64,000 nucleotides of DNA, from the NCBI RefSeq assembly GCF_014652375.1, contig NZ_BMYR01000007.1, positions 186,001 through 250,000 of the forward strand. The letters run 5' to 3'. Origin of the DNA: Alishewanella tabrizica. Lineage in GTDB: Bacteria > Pseudomonadota > Gammaproteobacteria > Enterobacterales > Alteromonadaceae. Each line of letters starts with the position of its first letter. Positions within the stretch are counted from its first letter, which is position 1. Position numbers and translations under genes: made by a program. The notes below the pieces were generated by a model. That model did not search any database. It was given only the letters and a program-made list of their open reading frames with translations, and was not told the DNA's origin. This document shows, piece after piece, positions 11,161 to 20,550 of this stretch.

Positions 11161-11309
11161 CCACCTTGATATATGTCGGCTTTCAAAGAGCTGTCCAGGG
11201 AAGCAGGATATTACTGGCACGACGAGCTAGGAAATAAAGAAAGAAAATAACTGAAGCTTCCGCTATTAAATTGCAGTGCTAAGTTGCAAATAGCCCGGAG
11301 AATTATAAA

Positions 11310-12218
11310 TTGAGCAAAAAAATCTTAGTGCTAGGTGCTGGTGGTTTTATTGGTAGTCACTTGGTTGCAGCATTACGCAATACAGAGAACAAGATCCAAG
11401 TGGCAGGCAATAATCTTGTCCCTTTGGCTGGTGATACTATCGAGTGCCTGTCAGGGGAATTAAACAGTGATCTATATCAGAAATGCGCAAAGCCGGATCT
11501 GATTTTTCATCTGGCAGGTGGCGCTTCAGTTGCAAGTTCATTACACAATCCCAAGCACGATTTTGCCAAGACATTACCCAACCTGAGTGCACTGCTGGAT
11601 AAGATGCAGACAGACTGGCCGCAAGCAAGGCTGATTTATCTATCAAGTGCAGCTGTTTACGGTGAAAATGCTTCCGCCAGCACCTCAATACAATGTTCAC
11701 TTAATCCTATATCACCTTATGGATTACATAAGCAACTAGCAGAAGAGATGATCCTGTTTTACTATCGCCGCTTTCAGTTGTCAGCACAAATAGTACGTCC
11801 ATTTTCAGTCTATGGCGAAGGGTTGCGTAGGCAACTGCTATGGGATGCCCTTAAAAAAGCGCAGCGCGGAGAATTTTGCTATTTTGGCAGTGGGAACCAG
11901 CAACGAGATTGGGTCTATATCGGTGATCTTATCGATTTTCTCCTCAGCTTGATGACTAAGAATGTCAACAAGCAGAATCAACTACTAAATGCCGGTACAG
12001 GTAAAGGAATTACAGTAAAGCAAATCCTTACCATGTTATTGAAGATTGCAAAATACCCTCGGCCTCCAGAATTTTCCTCTATTGGTAAACCTGGAGATCC
12101 TGACAACCTAGTAGCCTGTAGCCAGGAGCAAATAGCCTATCCACAACTTAAAAATACCAGTTTGCAACAAGGGTTAGAGCGTTATGTTGCTTGGTTTAAA
12201 CAGCAGGAGCAATCATGA
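11310..12218 (+). CDS. NAD-dependent epimerase/dehydratase (sugar nucleotide)
   Basis: The 302-residue extended SDR starts at TTG 11310 with GGAG upstream. It has NAD motif GAGGFIG (9-15), SSAAVYGE near 112 and YGLHK near 137-141, so the catalytic residues are intact. It resembles UDP-glucose 4-epimerase/GDP-sugar epimerase-like proteins. The gene overlaps the next glycosyltransferase by 4 bases, so the two probably act together: one makes a donor and the other uses it. The exact sugar is not predictable. Confidence 0.8.
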   Translation: MSKKILVLGAGGFIGSHLVAALRNTENKIQVAGNNLVPLAGDTIECLSGELNSDLYQKCAKPDLIFHLAGGASVASSLHNPKHDFAKTLPNLSALLDKMQTDWPQARLIYLSSAAVYGENASASTSIQCSLNPISPYGLHKQLAEEMILFYYRRFQLSAQIVRPFSVYGEGLRRQLLWDALKKAQRGEFCYFGSGNQQRDWVYIGDLIDFLLSLMTKNVNKQNQLLNAGTGKGITVKQILTMLLKIAKYPRPPEFSSIGKPGDPDNLVACSQEQIAYPQLKNTSLQQGLERYVAWFKQQEQS

Positions 12219-13363
12219 AAAAAGTCGGGATTTGCGTATTAGTCACTGAAGATTGGTTTGGTGGCATAAACTATTTCTTAAGTTTACTTTCAGCGCTCAA
12301 CCAACATCCAAACCCCGATCATGAGTATTATATCTTAACCAATCGCAGCGACATATTTAGCCATAGCTATAAACCTCATATCAAAATCATCCAATGTGAG
12401 CATCTAACTGATAATTCTGAGCGGGTCAGAAGGTTACGTCGTCACTTTCAAACTAACATCGGTCTAGCCTACTATGCCCGGCTCTATCAGCTAGATCTGA
12501 TAACCCATACCATGCCAGGTAAACGCCTGCTACCGCCAACTATCTACTGGATGCCCGATTTTCAGCATTGTTATCTGCCGCAGCTGTTTAGAGAAGCAGA
12601 AATTGGTAGCCGAGACCAGTCTATATCCATGGCTGTAGAACGTTCCGGTCATTTACTTTTGAGTAGCGAATCGGCAGAGAGGGATTTCAGGCATTTTTAT
12701 CCGCAATATGACTCCGTTCAAACTCACGTCTTGCGCTTTGTACCCTATATCCAAGCTCAAGATCTTGCCTGTCAACAACAGATACTCGCTCAGCCACAGG
12801 TAGAAGACGACTTTTTCTATCTGCCGAATCAATTCTGGGTCCATAAAAACCATGCTGTGGTTATAGAGGCATTGCTATTGCTACCTCGGGAGATCAAGGT
12901 GATCTGTACCGGTAGTCTTAATGACTACCGTAATGCAACCCATATTGAGCAGTTATTGCAACGGGTCAAAGAGTTAAGGCTTGAGGAGCGGTTTGTCGTC
13001 CTCGGTTTGGTAGAACGCAGCAAAATGATGTCCTTAATGGCTAGAGCTTTAGCTATTATCAATCCCTCCTTGTTTGAAGGCTGGAGCACCACGGTGGAAG
13101 AAGCAAAATACACAGGTAAAAAGATCATCCTTTCCGATCTGCCAGTACACAGAGAACAAGCTCCTGCAGATGCTGTTTATTTTCCGCCTCGAGATCCATC
13201 GGCACTGGCCGCAGCAATCTTGCAAATTTGGCAGCAAAAAAATAATGAAAGACAGCGAGCGGTTAGCAGATTTGCTCAAGCCAGAATTACTTTGGCTGAA
13301 AATCGCGCATTATTTGCTGAAAAATATCAAACTATCATTTCGGCTATACTCAAAAATGTTTAA
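12215..13363 (+). CDS. Glycosyltransferase, GT4-like (GT-B fold)
   Basis: The 382-residue glycosyltransferase has the group-1 C-terminal half: LPNQFWVHKNH near 206, then PSLFEGWSTTVEEAKYTG near 285-302, where the two-Glu EX7E-like motif binds the nucleotide sugar. Translation is coupled to the epimerase upstream. It has no membrane segment, so it is probably a cytosolic or peripheral enzyme. It may extend the flagellin glycan. Donor and acceptor are unknown. Confidence 0.85.
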   Translation: MKKVGICVLVTEDWFGGINYFLSLLSALNQHPNPDHEYYILTNRSDIFSHSYKPHIKIIQCEHLTDNSERVRRLRRHFQTNIGLAYYARLYQLDLITHTMPGKRLLPPTIYWMPDFQHCYLPQLFREAEIGSRDQSISMAVERSGHLLLSSESAERDFRHFYPQYDSVQTHVLRFVPYIQAQDLACQQQILAQPQVEDDFFYLPNQFWVHKNHAVVIEALLLLPREIKVICTGSLNDYRNATHIEQLLQRVKELRLEERFVVLGLVERSKMMSLMARALAIINPSLFEGWSTTVEEAKYTGKKIILSDLPVHREQAPADAVYFPPRDPSALAAAILQIWQQKNNERQRAVSRFAQARITLAENRALFAEKYQTIISAILKNV

Positions 13364-13373
13364 GGAATAAAAG

Positions 13374-14339
13374 ATGCCAACTAGTCCTGAGCAACCAGAT
13401 ACCAATGCCTTGGTCAAAAGTGCCATGAGATCTTTACATAAAAGGCTGTCCGATATGATGGTTTTACAAGGTCGCGCACTCGCCGTTACCAACCAACAAC
13501 GTTCTGATATTAAAAGCCTGCATGATGCAGAGTTTAAGGTTTTCTCCCAATTTGGCGAAGATGGCATCATTCAATATCTAATCAGAGAAACAAAAATTTC
13601 TCAGGAAGAATCAATTTTTATAGAATTTGGGGTCGAAAGTTACCTTGAATCAAACACCCGTTTCTTATTAGTAAACAATAACTGGAAAGGTCTGGTTTTT
13701 GATGGGGCTGAGCAAAATGTAGCTGCAATAAAAAAGCAAGACTTCTATTGGCGAAATGACTTGACTGCCGTACATGCCTGGATTGACCGCGACAACATCA
13801 ATCAATTAATAAAGAATGCTGGTTTTTCTGGTGATATTGGTTTGTTGAGTGTAGATATTGACGGCAATGATTATTGGGTGTGGCAAGCTATTGATGTAGT
13901 TAATCCAGTGATCGTAGCTGTGGAATGGAACAGTATTTTTGGCTCTGAAGCTCCTATTTCTATTCCTTATGACCCTAAATTCTTCCGCACCACTGCCCAC
14001 TTTAGCAACCTCTATTACGGCGCATCTATTGCTGCACTGGAACAACTGGGACAACAGAAAGGTTACTCGCTGATCGGTTCCAACAGCACCGGAAATAACC
14101 TTTTTTTTGTACGCAATGATCGGGTTGGCCCGCTCAAAGTGCTGACAGCCAAAGAGGCTTATGTCGAATCCAAGATCAGAGAATCACGAGATGAGCAGTA
14201 CAAACTCAGTTTCATAGCAGGTAAACAGCGACTCAAACTGATTGAAGATATGCTGGTAAAAAATGTGAAAACGGGGGAAACGAATACTCTGAGTGAGTCA
14301 GTTGCCGCTTTCAATCACATTCACACGACTAATAGCTGA
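13374..14339 (+). CDS. FkbM-like methyltransferase-fold protein
   Basis: The 321-residue protein has FSQFGEDGIIQYLI near 62-75, IEFGV near 86, WKGLVFDG near 104 and LLSVDIDGNDYWVW near 158, the layout of FkbM-family methyltransferase-like proteins common in polysaccharide loci. The glycine-rich SAM motif is altered (IEFGVESYLESN), so activity is uncertain. AGGA sits before ATG 13374. It follows the GT4 gene by 10 bases and is closed by a hairpin at 14349-14375. Confidence 0.65.
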   Translation: MPTSPEQPDTNALVKSAMRSLHKRLSDMMVLQGRALAVTNQQRSDIKSLHDAEFKVFSQFGEDGIIQYLIRETKISQEESIFIEFGVESYLESNTRFLLVNNNWKGLVFDGAEQNVAAIKKQDFYWRNDLTAVHAWIDRDNINQLIKNAGFSGDIGLLSVDIDGNDYWVWQAIDVVNPVIVAVEWNSIFGSEAPISIPYDPKFFRTTAHFSNLYYGASIAALEQLGQQKGYSLIGSNSTGNNLFFVRNDRVGPLKVLTAKEAYVESKIRESRDEQYKLSFIAGKQRLKLIEDMLVKNVKTGETNTLSESVAAFNHIHTTNS

Positions 14340-14348
14340 AACTACTTT

Positions 14349-14375
14349 AGTCGTGTACAAAAATAGTACACGACT
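14349..14375 (+). terminator. Hairpin after the FkbM-like gene
   Basis: AGTCGTGTAC (14349-14358) and GTACACGACT (14366-14375) form a 10-bp stem with an A-rich 7-base loop, starting 10 bases after the stop codon. A further CACGACT copy lies at the end of the gene (about 14326), giving an alternative pairing. There is no T-tract, so it may be an RNA 3' stabiliser or an attenuator. The following ~250 bases to 14623 are AT-rich and hold no gene I can support; a promoter for the next block probably lies there. Confidence 0.45.
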
Positions 14376-14623
14376 CTGCGGTGTGTATATTTTCGAATAA
14401 GGTTGGACATAAAAATGCGCAAAGAACAATTGGAAATAAAATGAACATTTCCCAAAACCTTGTATACCCGAGCAACTGAAATTTTTCAGCGAAAACTAAC
14501 AACATAACTCTGATATACAAAAAATAAGAAAAATCATCCAAGAACAAAGCAAAACATGTAATCGCACAGGGTAAATTTAAAGTAAATAAAACATATTTGC
14601 AACATTAAAATGGCAATAATCAA

Positions 14624-15346
14624 ATGAATGAAACATATGAACTATTCAAACAAATAAAGCATCCTACAGATGTCAGTGACTATTGGCATGTATTCAATAT
14701 GCAGAACGCGTTAAACGTAATGTATTGGGATCATTTCTTTAAGATAACCCAAGGACTCGAAGGCGACATCATTGAATTTGGCGTTGGCAGAGGCAGAAGC
14801 TTACTAACCATTCTATCGCTAGCAACCTACTATAACAATGTTAATAATACATCTAAAAAAATATTTGCTTTGGACAGTTTCGAAGGATTCCCTGAGCCCA
14901 CAAAAGAAGATGAATCCCCAAGAGCACCCAAAAAAGGAGAATGGGCCAGCTCACCAAATAAACAGTTTAACTACTCCCCAGAGTCACTAAACATAATCAT
15001 TAAGAATGCTGCAATTCCGGCTAATACTTTACAGAATTTGCATGTTATTAAAGGGTTCTTTTCTGATACAATTTCAAAAATATCATCCAGTAAGATTTCC
15101 ATACTCCATTTAGATGGTGATTTATATCAATCTGTTAAAACCCCCTTGGTCGGACTTGCAGATAGAATTGTTCCGGGGGGAATCGTTGTAATAGATGACT
15201 ACCTGCTGCAGGATGCCAATCAGTCTTCTGAGCCGTTTCCGGGAGCTCGGACAGCTGTCGAAGAGTTTCTCCGCCAGCGAAATGACTTTCAGTTGCGTGA
15301 GAGTATCAGAGGGACTCCATATTTAGTGAAAGCAGAGATCAAATAA
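14624..15346 (+). CDS. TylF/MycF-type O-methyltransferase
   Basis: The 240-residue protein has a SAM-binding EFGVGRGRSLLT near 51, DSFEGFPEP near 86, HLDGDLYQSV near 164 and VVIDDY near 188. These are hallmarks of the metal-dependent macrocin (TylF) O-methyltransferase family, whose Asp residues bind Mg2+. It probably methylates a sugar hydroxyl of the island glycan. It precedes the second CMP-sugar synthetase by 30 bases. A second TylF-like gene lies on the other side of the NeuB fusion. Confidence 0.82.
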   Translation: MNETYELFKQIKHPTDVSDYWHVFNMQNALNVMYWDHFFKITQGLEGDIIEFGVGRGRSLLTILSLATYYNNVNNTSKKIFALDSFEGFPEPTKEDESPRAPKKGEWASSPNKQFNYSPESLNIIIKNAAIPANTLQNLHVIKGFFSDTISKISSSKISILHLDGDLYQSVKTPLVGLADRIVPGGIVVIDDYLLQDANQSSEPFPGARTAVEEFLRQRNDFQLRESIRGTPYLVKAEIK

Positions 15347-15376
15347 TTTTATTGCATACTGCCAGGAGCAGAGACC

Positions 15377-16057
15377 ATGAAGTTTACAGCGTTGATTCCC
15401 GCACGAGCCGGTTCTAAAGGTGTTGTGGATAAGAATATTCGAGAGATCAATGGCTGTCCGTTGATTGTCTGGAGTATACAACAGGCTCTGGATTGCAAGC
15501 TGATCAGTAAAGTTCTGGTATCTACCGACTCTCCTATCATTGCATCGATCGCCGAAAAGGCGGGCGCAATTGTTCCTGGCCTGAGACCATCATATCTTGC
15601 CGAAGATACAACTTCGACCGAAGCTGTTATGCTACATGCTGCAGAAAACTGGTTGAATAACAATCCTGACGAAGTAATAGTATTGTTGCAGCCTACATCA
15701 CCTTTGAGGTTTAAAAACAGCCTAGATAAAGCTATCGAACTGTTTATCGATCAGCAAGCTGATTCACTAGTATCAGTGTGTGAGAGCCATGCTTTTTTTT
15801 GGAGCACACCGGAAGAACCGCAAGCTTTATACGATTATATGAATCGGCAAAGGAGGCAGGATATTCCTACTGAGAAACGGCAGTATCGTGAAAATGGATC
15901 GATATACCTGACAAAGCTTTCGATACTAAACCAGCTTAAAAACAGACTCGGCGGAAAAATTGCTATGTTCTGTATGCATGAAGCAGAGTCTTGGGAAATT
16001 GATTCATTGACAGACTTTAATATTGTCGAGCAGTTGATGAAGAAGAATGGCTTATGA
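15377..16057 (+). CDS. Second CMP-nonulosonic acid cytidylyltransferase (NeuA/LegF-like)
   Basis: The 226-residue protein has the NeuA signature ALIPARAGSKGVVDKNIR near residue 4 and VLVSTDSPIIASIAE near 46, then LLQPTSPLR near 102. It is clearly different from PseF at 5490 and closer to NeuA/LegF. The ATG overlap with the NeuB fusion downstream shows that the pair acts in one pathway: synthase makes a nonulosonic acid, this enzyme activates it. CAGGAG precedes ATG 15377. Whether the sugar is legionaminic, 8-epi-legionaminic, sialic or another acid is unknown. Confidence 0.85.
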   Translation: MKFTALIPARAGSKGVVDKNIREINGCPLIVWSIQQALDCKLISKVLVSTDSPIIASIAEKAGAIVPGLRPSYLAEDTTSTEAVMLHAAENWLNNNPDEVIVLLQPTSPLRFKNSLDKAIELFIDQQADSLVSVCESHAFFWSTPEEPQALYDYMNRQRRQDIPTEKRQYRENGSIYLTKLSILNQLKNRLGGKIAMFCMHEAESWEIDSLTDFNIVEQLMKKNGL

Positions 16058-18306
16058 TTATTGAAAAGAACATTACTCGACACATTGTTTTCACAGATGA
16101 TGAAATAGGCCATGCACTTTACAAAATTAGTAACAACAGATCAGGTATTGTATTTGCTCTTGCTCAGAATGGTGTTCTGGAAGGTGTTCTTACAGACGGA
16201 GACGTCAGACGTTGGTTATTGCAAACAACACACTTTGATTTAACGCTCCCAGTGTCAGAAGCTATCAATACAGATTTTATCTACGCTTATGAAGACACGC
16301 CTTCAAGCCATATTGAAAATTTGCTGTCTTCAAAGATTGAATTTGTACCTTTACTGGATAAGCAAGGGCGATTAGTTGGGATAGCATCATATAAATCTCA
16401 ATACATTGAGATCTCTAACTTTTCAATATCGGAGAAGAGCAAAGCTTTTATTATTGCAGAGATCGGAAACAATCATAATGGTAGTATTGAACTTGCAAAG
16501 AGACTGGTCGATGAAGCGATTGATGCCGGAGCAGACTGTGCTAAGTTTCAGCTTCGCGATATGGACTATGTGTACCGTAAAACAAATTCTTTCGCTACCG
16601 GTGAAGATTTAGGAGCCGAATACACATTGGACCTTCTTAAGAAGTTCCAACTCAGCCTTAAAGAGATGTTTGAGGTTTTTGATTACTGTAAAGAAAAAGG
16701 AATCATCCCTCTATGCACTCCGTGGGATTCAGCCAGCCTGGAGGCGCTGGAAAATTACGGTATGCCTGCATATAAAGTGGCATCCGCGGACCTGACTAAC
16801 CACGATTTCCTGGAACTTTTGGCGAAGATAGGCAAGCCCTTACTGTGCTCGACCGGAATGTCGACCGAGTCTGAAATTAAAGATGCTGTGACGTTATTAA
16901 AAAAATATGGATGTCCTTTCATATTGCTACATTGCAATTCAACATATCCTGCACCTTTTAAAGATATCAATCTCAAGTATATGCATCGTCTTAGAGAATT
17001 GAGTCTCAATGGCTTTGTGGGTTATTCAGGCCATGAACGAGGCATAGCAGTTGCGATTTCGGCTGTCGCACTTGGTGCTAAGGTCATAGAGAAGCATTTC
17101 ACTCTGGATCGTACTATGGAGGGAAATGACCACCGTGTCAGTCTGCTGCCAGCTGAGTTTTGTCAAATGGTACAAGGGATCCGCGAAACAGAACAGGCAC
17201 TCGGGCATGCCGAGCAACGGAAAATCACTCAGGGAGAAATGATGAACCGGGAGGTTCTGGGCAAAAGTCTGGTAAGTAGAAGGGTCATTGTCGCTGGTGA
17301 AATTATCAAAGCGGCAGATGTAGAGATACGAAGCCCAGGCAAAGGACTTGCTCCTTATCAAAAACAATTCCTGATTGGAAAAAAAGCACAGCGTAACATA
17401 GATGCTGGTGATTTCTTTTATCCTTCTGATCTAAATGACCATGTAAAGAAAGCCCGCAAATATAGTTTTAAGCGTCCTTTCGGTGTGCCTGTAAGGTATC
17501 ATGACATTGCCGCAATGCTGCAAAAATCAAACTTCAACTTGGTTGAGTTTCATTTCAGCTACAAAGACTTAGAAATCAAACCGGAGTCAATTTTGTTGGC
17601 TGATGGATATGATTTGGATTTCATAGTCCATAGCCCTGAACTGTTTGGCGGTGATCACATCATGGACCTTTGCTCGTCAGACAAACTCTACCGTCAAAGG
17701 TCAATAGCAGAGTTGCAAAGAGTCATAGATACGACACTTAGCCTGAAGCCATATTTCCATCGTAGCGGAACACCAATGATTGTCGTCAATGCGGGCGGCT
17801 TTACTTTGGATCATTTTATGCCGGACACTGAGCGTCAGGATAAATACGCACTAATTGCAGATGCCTTTCAACAGGTCAGAAGCCTGGGTGTGGAGATTAT
17901 CCCTCAAACAATGCCGCCCTACCCTTGGCATTTTGGAGGGCAACGTTACCATAATCTCTTTCTGACGGCTGACGATACTACAGCTTTTTGCGAGGCGCAC
18001 GGTGTCAGGGTTTGCCTTGATGTGTCTCACTCAAAACTGGCCTGTAACCTACATAAAGAGTCATTTAGTGAATTTGTCCAAAAAGTTGCTCCATACACCG
18101 CTCATTTGCACATTGTTGATGCCGATGGTGTGGATGGTGAAGGTTTACAAATTGGTGAGGGTGAAATTGACTTCGCAGATCTTGCCCGTCAGCTCGAACA
18201 ACTGGCACCTACCGCATCCTTTATTCCGGAAATATGGCAAGGTCACAAAAATGACGGGGAAGGATTCTGGTCAGCGTTTGAGCTTCTGGAACAATATGGC
18301 TTCTAA
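16054..18306 (+). CDS. Four-part fusion: CBS pair + NeuB synthase + SAF + TIM-barrel isomerase-like domain
   Basis: The 750-residue protein carries two CBS motifs (about 1-118; GVLTDGDVRRWL near 44), a NeuB-type synthase (131-370; AFIIAEIGNNHNGS at 131-144, VIEKHFTLDRTMEGNDH near 343), a SAF domain (~402-460; SRRVIVAGEIIKAADVEI), and a C-terminal AP-endonuclease-2/xylose isomerase-like TIM barrel (~470-750) with metal-ligand-like H/D/E positions (CLDVSHSKL, HLHIVDADG). The synthase core looks intact. CBS domains usually sense adenosine nucleotides. The TIM barrel may make or epimerise the precursor; this is inference. It is translationally coupled to the NeuA-like gene. Confidence 0.85.
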   Translation: MIIEKNITRHIVFTDDEIGHALYKISNNRSGIVFALAQNGVLEGVLTDGDVRRWLLQTTHFDLTLPVSEAINTDFIYAYEDTPSSHIENLLSSKIEFVPLLDKQGRLVGIASYKSQYIEISNFSISEKSKAFIIAEIGNNHNGSIELAKRLVDEAIDAGADCAKFQLRDMDYVYRKTNSFATGEDLGAEYTLDLLKKFQLSLKEMFEVFDYCKEKGIIPLCTPWDSASLEALENYGMPAYKVASADLTNHDFLELLAKIGKPLLCSTGMSTESEIKDAVTLLKKYGCPFILLHCNSTYPAPFKDINLKYMHRLRELSLNGFVGYSGHERGIAVAISAVALGAKVIEKHFTLDRTMEGNDHRVSLLPAEFCQMVQGIRETEQALGHAEQRKITQGEMMNREVLGKSLVSRRVIVAGEIIKAADVEIRSPGKGLAPYQKQFLIGKKAQRNIDAGDFFYPSDLNDHVKKARKYSFKRPFGVPVRYHDIAAMLQKSNFNLVEFHFSYKDLEIKPESILLADGYDLDFIVHSPELFGGDHIMDLCSSDKLYRQRSIAELQRVIDTTLSLKPYFHRSGTPMIVVNAGGFTLDHFMPDTERQDKYALIADAFQQVRSLGVEIIPQTMPPYPWHFGGQRYHNLFLTADDTTAFCEAHGVRVCLDVSHSKLACNLHKESFSEFVQKVAPYTAHLHIVDADGVDGEGLQIGEGEIDFADLARQLEQLAPTASFIPEIWQGHKNDGEGFWSAFELLEQYGF

Positions 18307-18407
18307 TGATTCATCCAGCAGAAATGATATACATAAACGAGTCACTTCAAATATGACTTAGTGCCGGGTAACTGTATGCCCATGATAAAGTTATGGACCA
18401 CTGAAAA

Positions 18408-19103
18408 ATGAATGCAAACTCAAATGAAGCAGAAGAGTTAGTAATACGCGGATTGAATTCCAAAAATGTTTTTGATTTCGAGAATGCTTACTATTGGTTT
18501 AGCCATCCCACCCGAGTCAGTAAGTTACTTGCTCAGTATGAAATTTATAAAAGAATAATTCGTGTTCCCGGTGACATCATAGAACTAGGCGTATTTAAAG
18601 CAGCCTCGTTAATCAGACTCGCAACTTTTCGCCACATTCTGGAAAATGACTATTCTAGAAAGATAGTTGGATTTGACGCTTTCGGAAAATTTCCGACTGA
18701 GAATTTAACAATGGAAACTGATCTTGAATTTGTTGGCGAATTTGAAGGGATCGGCGGTGAAGGATTATCGGTCAATGAGGTAGAAAAAATACTTAGGCAT
18801 AAATCTTTCAATCACATCCAACTTATAAAAGGAAATATTTTCGATACGCTTCCTGCGCACTTGGAAAAATTTCCATCAACCAGGATTGCCTTGCTCCATT
18901 TAGATATGGATGTTAAGGAACCCACCAGCTTTGCTTTAGATCTCCTGTATGATCGAATTGTTCCTGGCGGTGTAATAGTGATCGATGACTATAATGCTGT
19001 AGAAGGAGCAACGTTAGCTGTTGATAACTTCATAAAACAAACAGGTTTGAAAATTCAAAAAGACCCATTCTATGTATTACCGAGCTATATAATAAAAGAG
19101 TGA
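18408..19103 (+). CDS. TylF-like O-methyltransferase (second copy)
   Basis: The 231-residue protein has IIELGVFKAASLIRLA near 57, a metal-site-like HLDMDVKEPTSFAL near 162 and VIVIDDYNAVEG near 189. It is related to the 14624 gene but not a close duplicate, since identity is confined to the motifs. The glycine-rich SAM loop is G-V-F-K-A rather than G-V-G-R-G, so substrate or activity may differ. It follows the NeuB fusion by about 100 bases. Confidence 0.78.
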   Translation: MNANSNEAEELVIRGLNSKNVFDFENAYYWFSHPTRVSKLLAQYEIYKRIIRVPGDIIELGVFKAASLIRLATFRHILENDYSRKIVGFDAFGKFPTENLTMETDLEFVGEFEGIGGEGLSVNEVEKILRHKSFNHIQLIKGNIFDTLPAHLEKFPSTRIALLHLDMDVKEPTSFALDLLYDRIVPGGVIVIDDYNAVEGATLAVDNFIKQTGLKIQKDPFYVLPSYIIKE

Positions 19104-19188
19104 CTATCCTCAATAACACTTTCTATCACTATAACGTTATTGTAGAGAAAAGTAGAAGATCTCCAGATACACGCAGAAGGCACTTGGA

Positions 19189-20487
19189 ATGGAACAACAA
19201 CTCTTTGAAATAATACTGAATAAGATTCCGGCCCCTGAATATCAAAATGCAGATCAGCAATTCTTTACTGAAGCCAATTATTATGGCGCAGCACGATTAA
19301 TTGCTGAGCAACTTGGTCTGACGGATATTCCGTTTAGTCTGGCAGGATGGAGACACGGCTGGGTACATTTTCCTATAAAGTATGTTCGACAACTCACTGT
19401 TTGGGGTAGTGAAGACGCACATTTTCTATTAGGCCAACAAACACATGTCGATTTCCTCGCGACACATAATATAAAAGCTACGGCCGTTGGACTCCCCTTC
19501 ATCTATGCAAATGCTGTTGAACATTCATTAAGGATCCCAAATACACTGCTGGTGATGCCACCACATACGTTGCCATACATCCCTAGCACTGGTAACGAAG
19601 AAAATTATATCAAGCAAATAGATAAGATCCGTCATCAGTTCGATGCGGTTGTGTTTTGTATTCATCATTCATGTTTTGAAAATGGCATCTGGCCGGAGCT
19701 GCTCAAAAAATATGAATTCCCGATGATTATCGGTGCCAGTGCGAATCAAGTGAATGCACTCACCAGATTACAGAAAATATTTTCATGCTTTGAATATGTG
19801 ACAACAAATACTGTCGGCTCTCATTTACCTTATGCTGCCTATTGCGGGGCAAAAGTGTCTATCTATGGCGAGTTTTCAGATTTTTCTCACTACAACATTG
19901 AAAAAGATCCTTATGCCAAAGCGAATCCTGAACTCATGGAATTTAACATAAAACATACAGAAGAAGCCTTTATTAGGAAGCTGGTTCCTTTTCTTTTTTG
20001 CGAGCATCCAAAGCTCGCTAATCAGCATATAGAATGGGCCCAGACTGAGCTAGGACAAAAGTATAAAAAGGAACCTGGCGAGATAGCAACTTTACTTGGT
20101 TGGTATAACCAAAATGTTCAAATGAAAAAACACAAAGAACAATTAGCCATTGAGAAGAATAGGGCAAGAGAAGTCATGCTCAATGATATTGGTTCGATGC
20201 TGAAACTCGCAACATCCTACAAAAATAATTTTGCAATTTACGGCGCAGGCGATGTCGGTATCACGCTAATCAAACTACTTGCAGCCGTTGGCTTGAAACC
20301 AATTTGCGTTTTTGATAGAAAATATCAGTCTCAAAATAATGTCGATGGTATAGAGATCAGAAATCCTGAAGATGTATCTGCAGCAGAAATCCAGCTTATT
20401 CTGGTCGCATCTTTTGCATTCCAGTATGAGATAAAAAACTATATAACATCAATTCGAAAAGATATAAAACTGTGGCTATCATCATAA
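19189..20487 (+). CDS. Uncharacterised protein with C-terminal Rossmann module
   Basis: I do not recognise the first ~330 of 432 residues. They contain alternating hydrophobic strands (TLLVMPPHTLPYI; VVFCIHHSCFENGIWPELL; EYVTTNTVGSHLPYAAYCGAKVSIYGE cut into short pieces) arranged like a GT-B enzyme, which would fit a glycosyltransferase. The last ~95 residues (from about 345) hold FAIYGAGDVGITLIKLL and LILVAS, a small Rossmann module like the C-methyltransferase C-terminal domain. The same kind of module ends the two GT2 proteins at 23644 and 24717. It is the last gene of the plus arm. Confidence 0.55.
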   Translation: MEQQLFEIILNKIPAPEYQNADQQFFTEANYYGAARLIAEQLGLTDIPFSLAGWRHGWVHFPIKYVRQLTVWGSEDAHFLLGQQTHVDFLATHNIKATAVGLPFIYANAVEHSLRIPNTLLVMPPHTLPYIPSTGNEENYIKQIDKIRHQFDAVVFCIHHSCFENGIWPELLKKYEFPMIIGASANQVNALTRLQKIFSCFEYVTTNTVGSHLPYAAYCGAKVSIYGEFSDFSHYNIEKDPYAKANPELMEFNIKHTEEAFIRKLVPFLFCEHPKLANQHIEWAQTELGQKYKKEPGEIATLLGWYNQNVQMKKHKEQLAIEKNRAREVMLNDIGSMLKLATSYKNNFAIYGAGDVGITLIKLLAAVGLKPICVFDRKYQSQNNVDGIEIRNPEDVSAAEIQLILVASFAFQYEIKNYITSIRKDIKLWLSS

Positions 20488-20550
20488 CCATCCCAACAAT
20501 ACGACTGCAACGTTTTGCAATAATTTAATGAGTATAGGTTAGCCGCAGCT

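Noticed and set aside
11215-11221. TGGCACG, a perfect sigma-54 -24 half, before the epimerase gene
   Set aside because: The -12 GC falls two bases too close (GAGCTAG instead of TTGC), so spacing rules it out.
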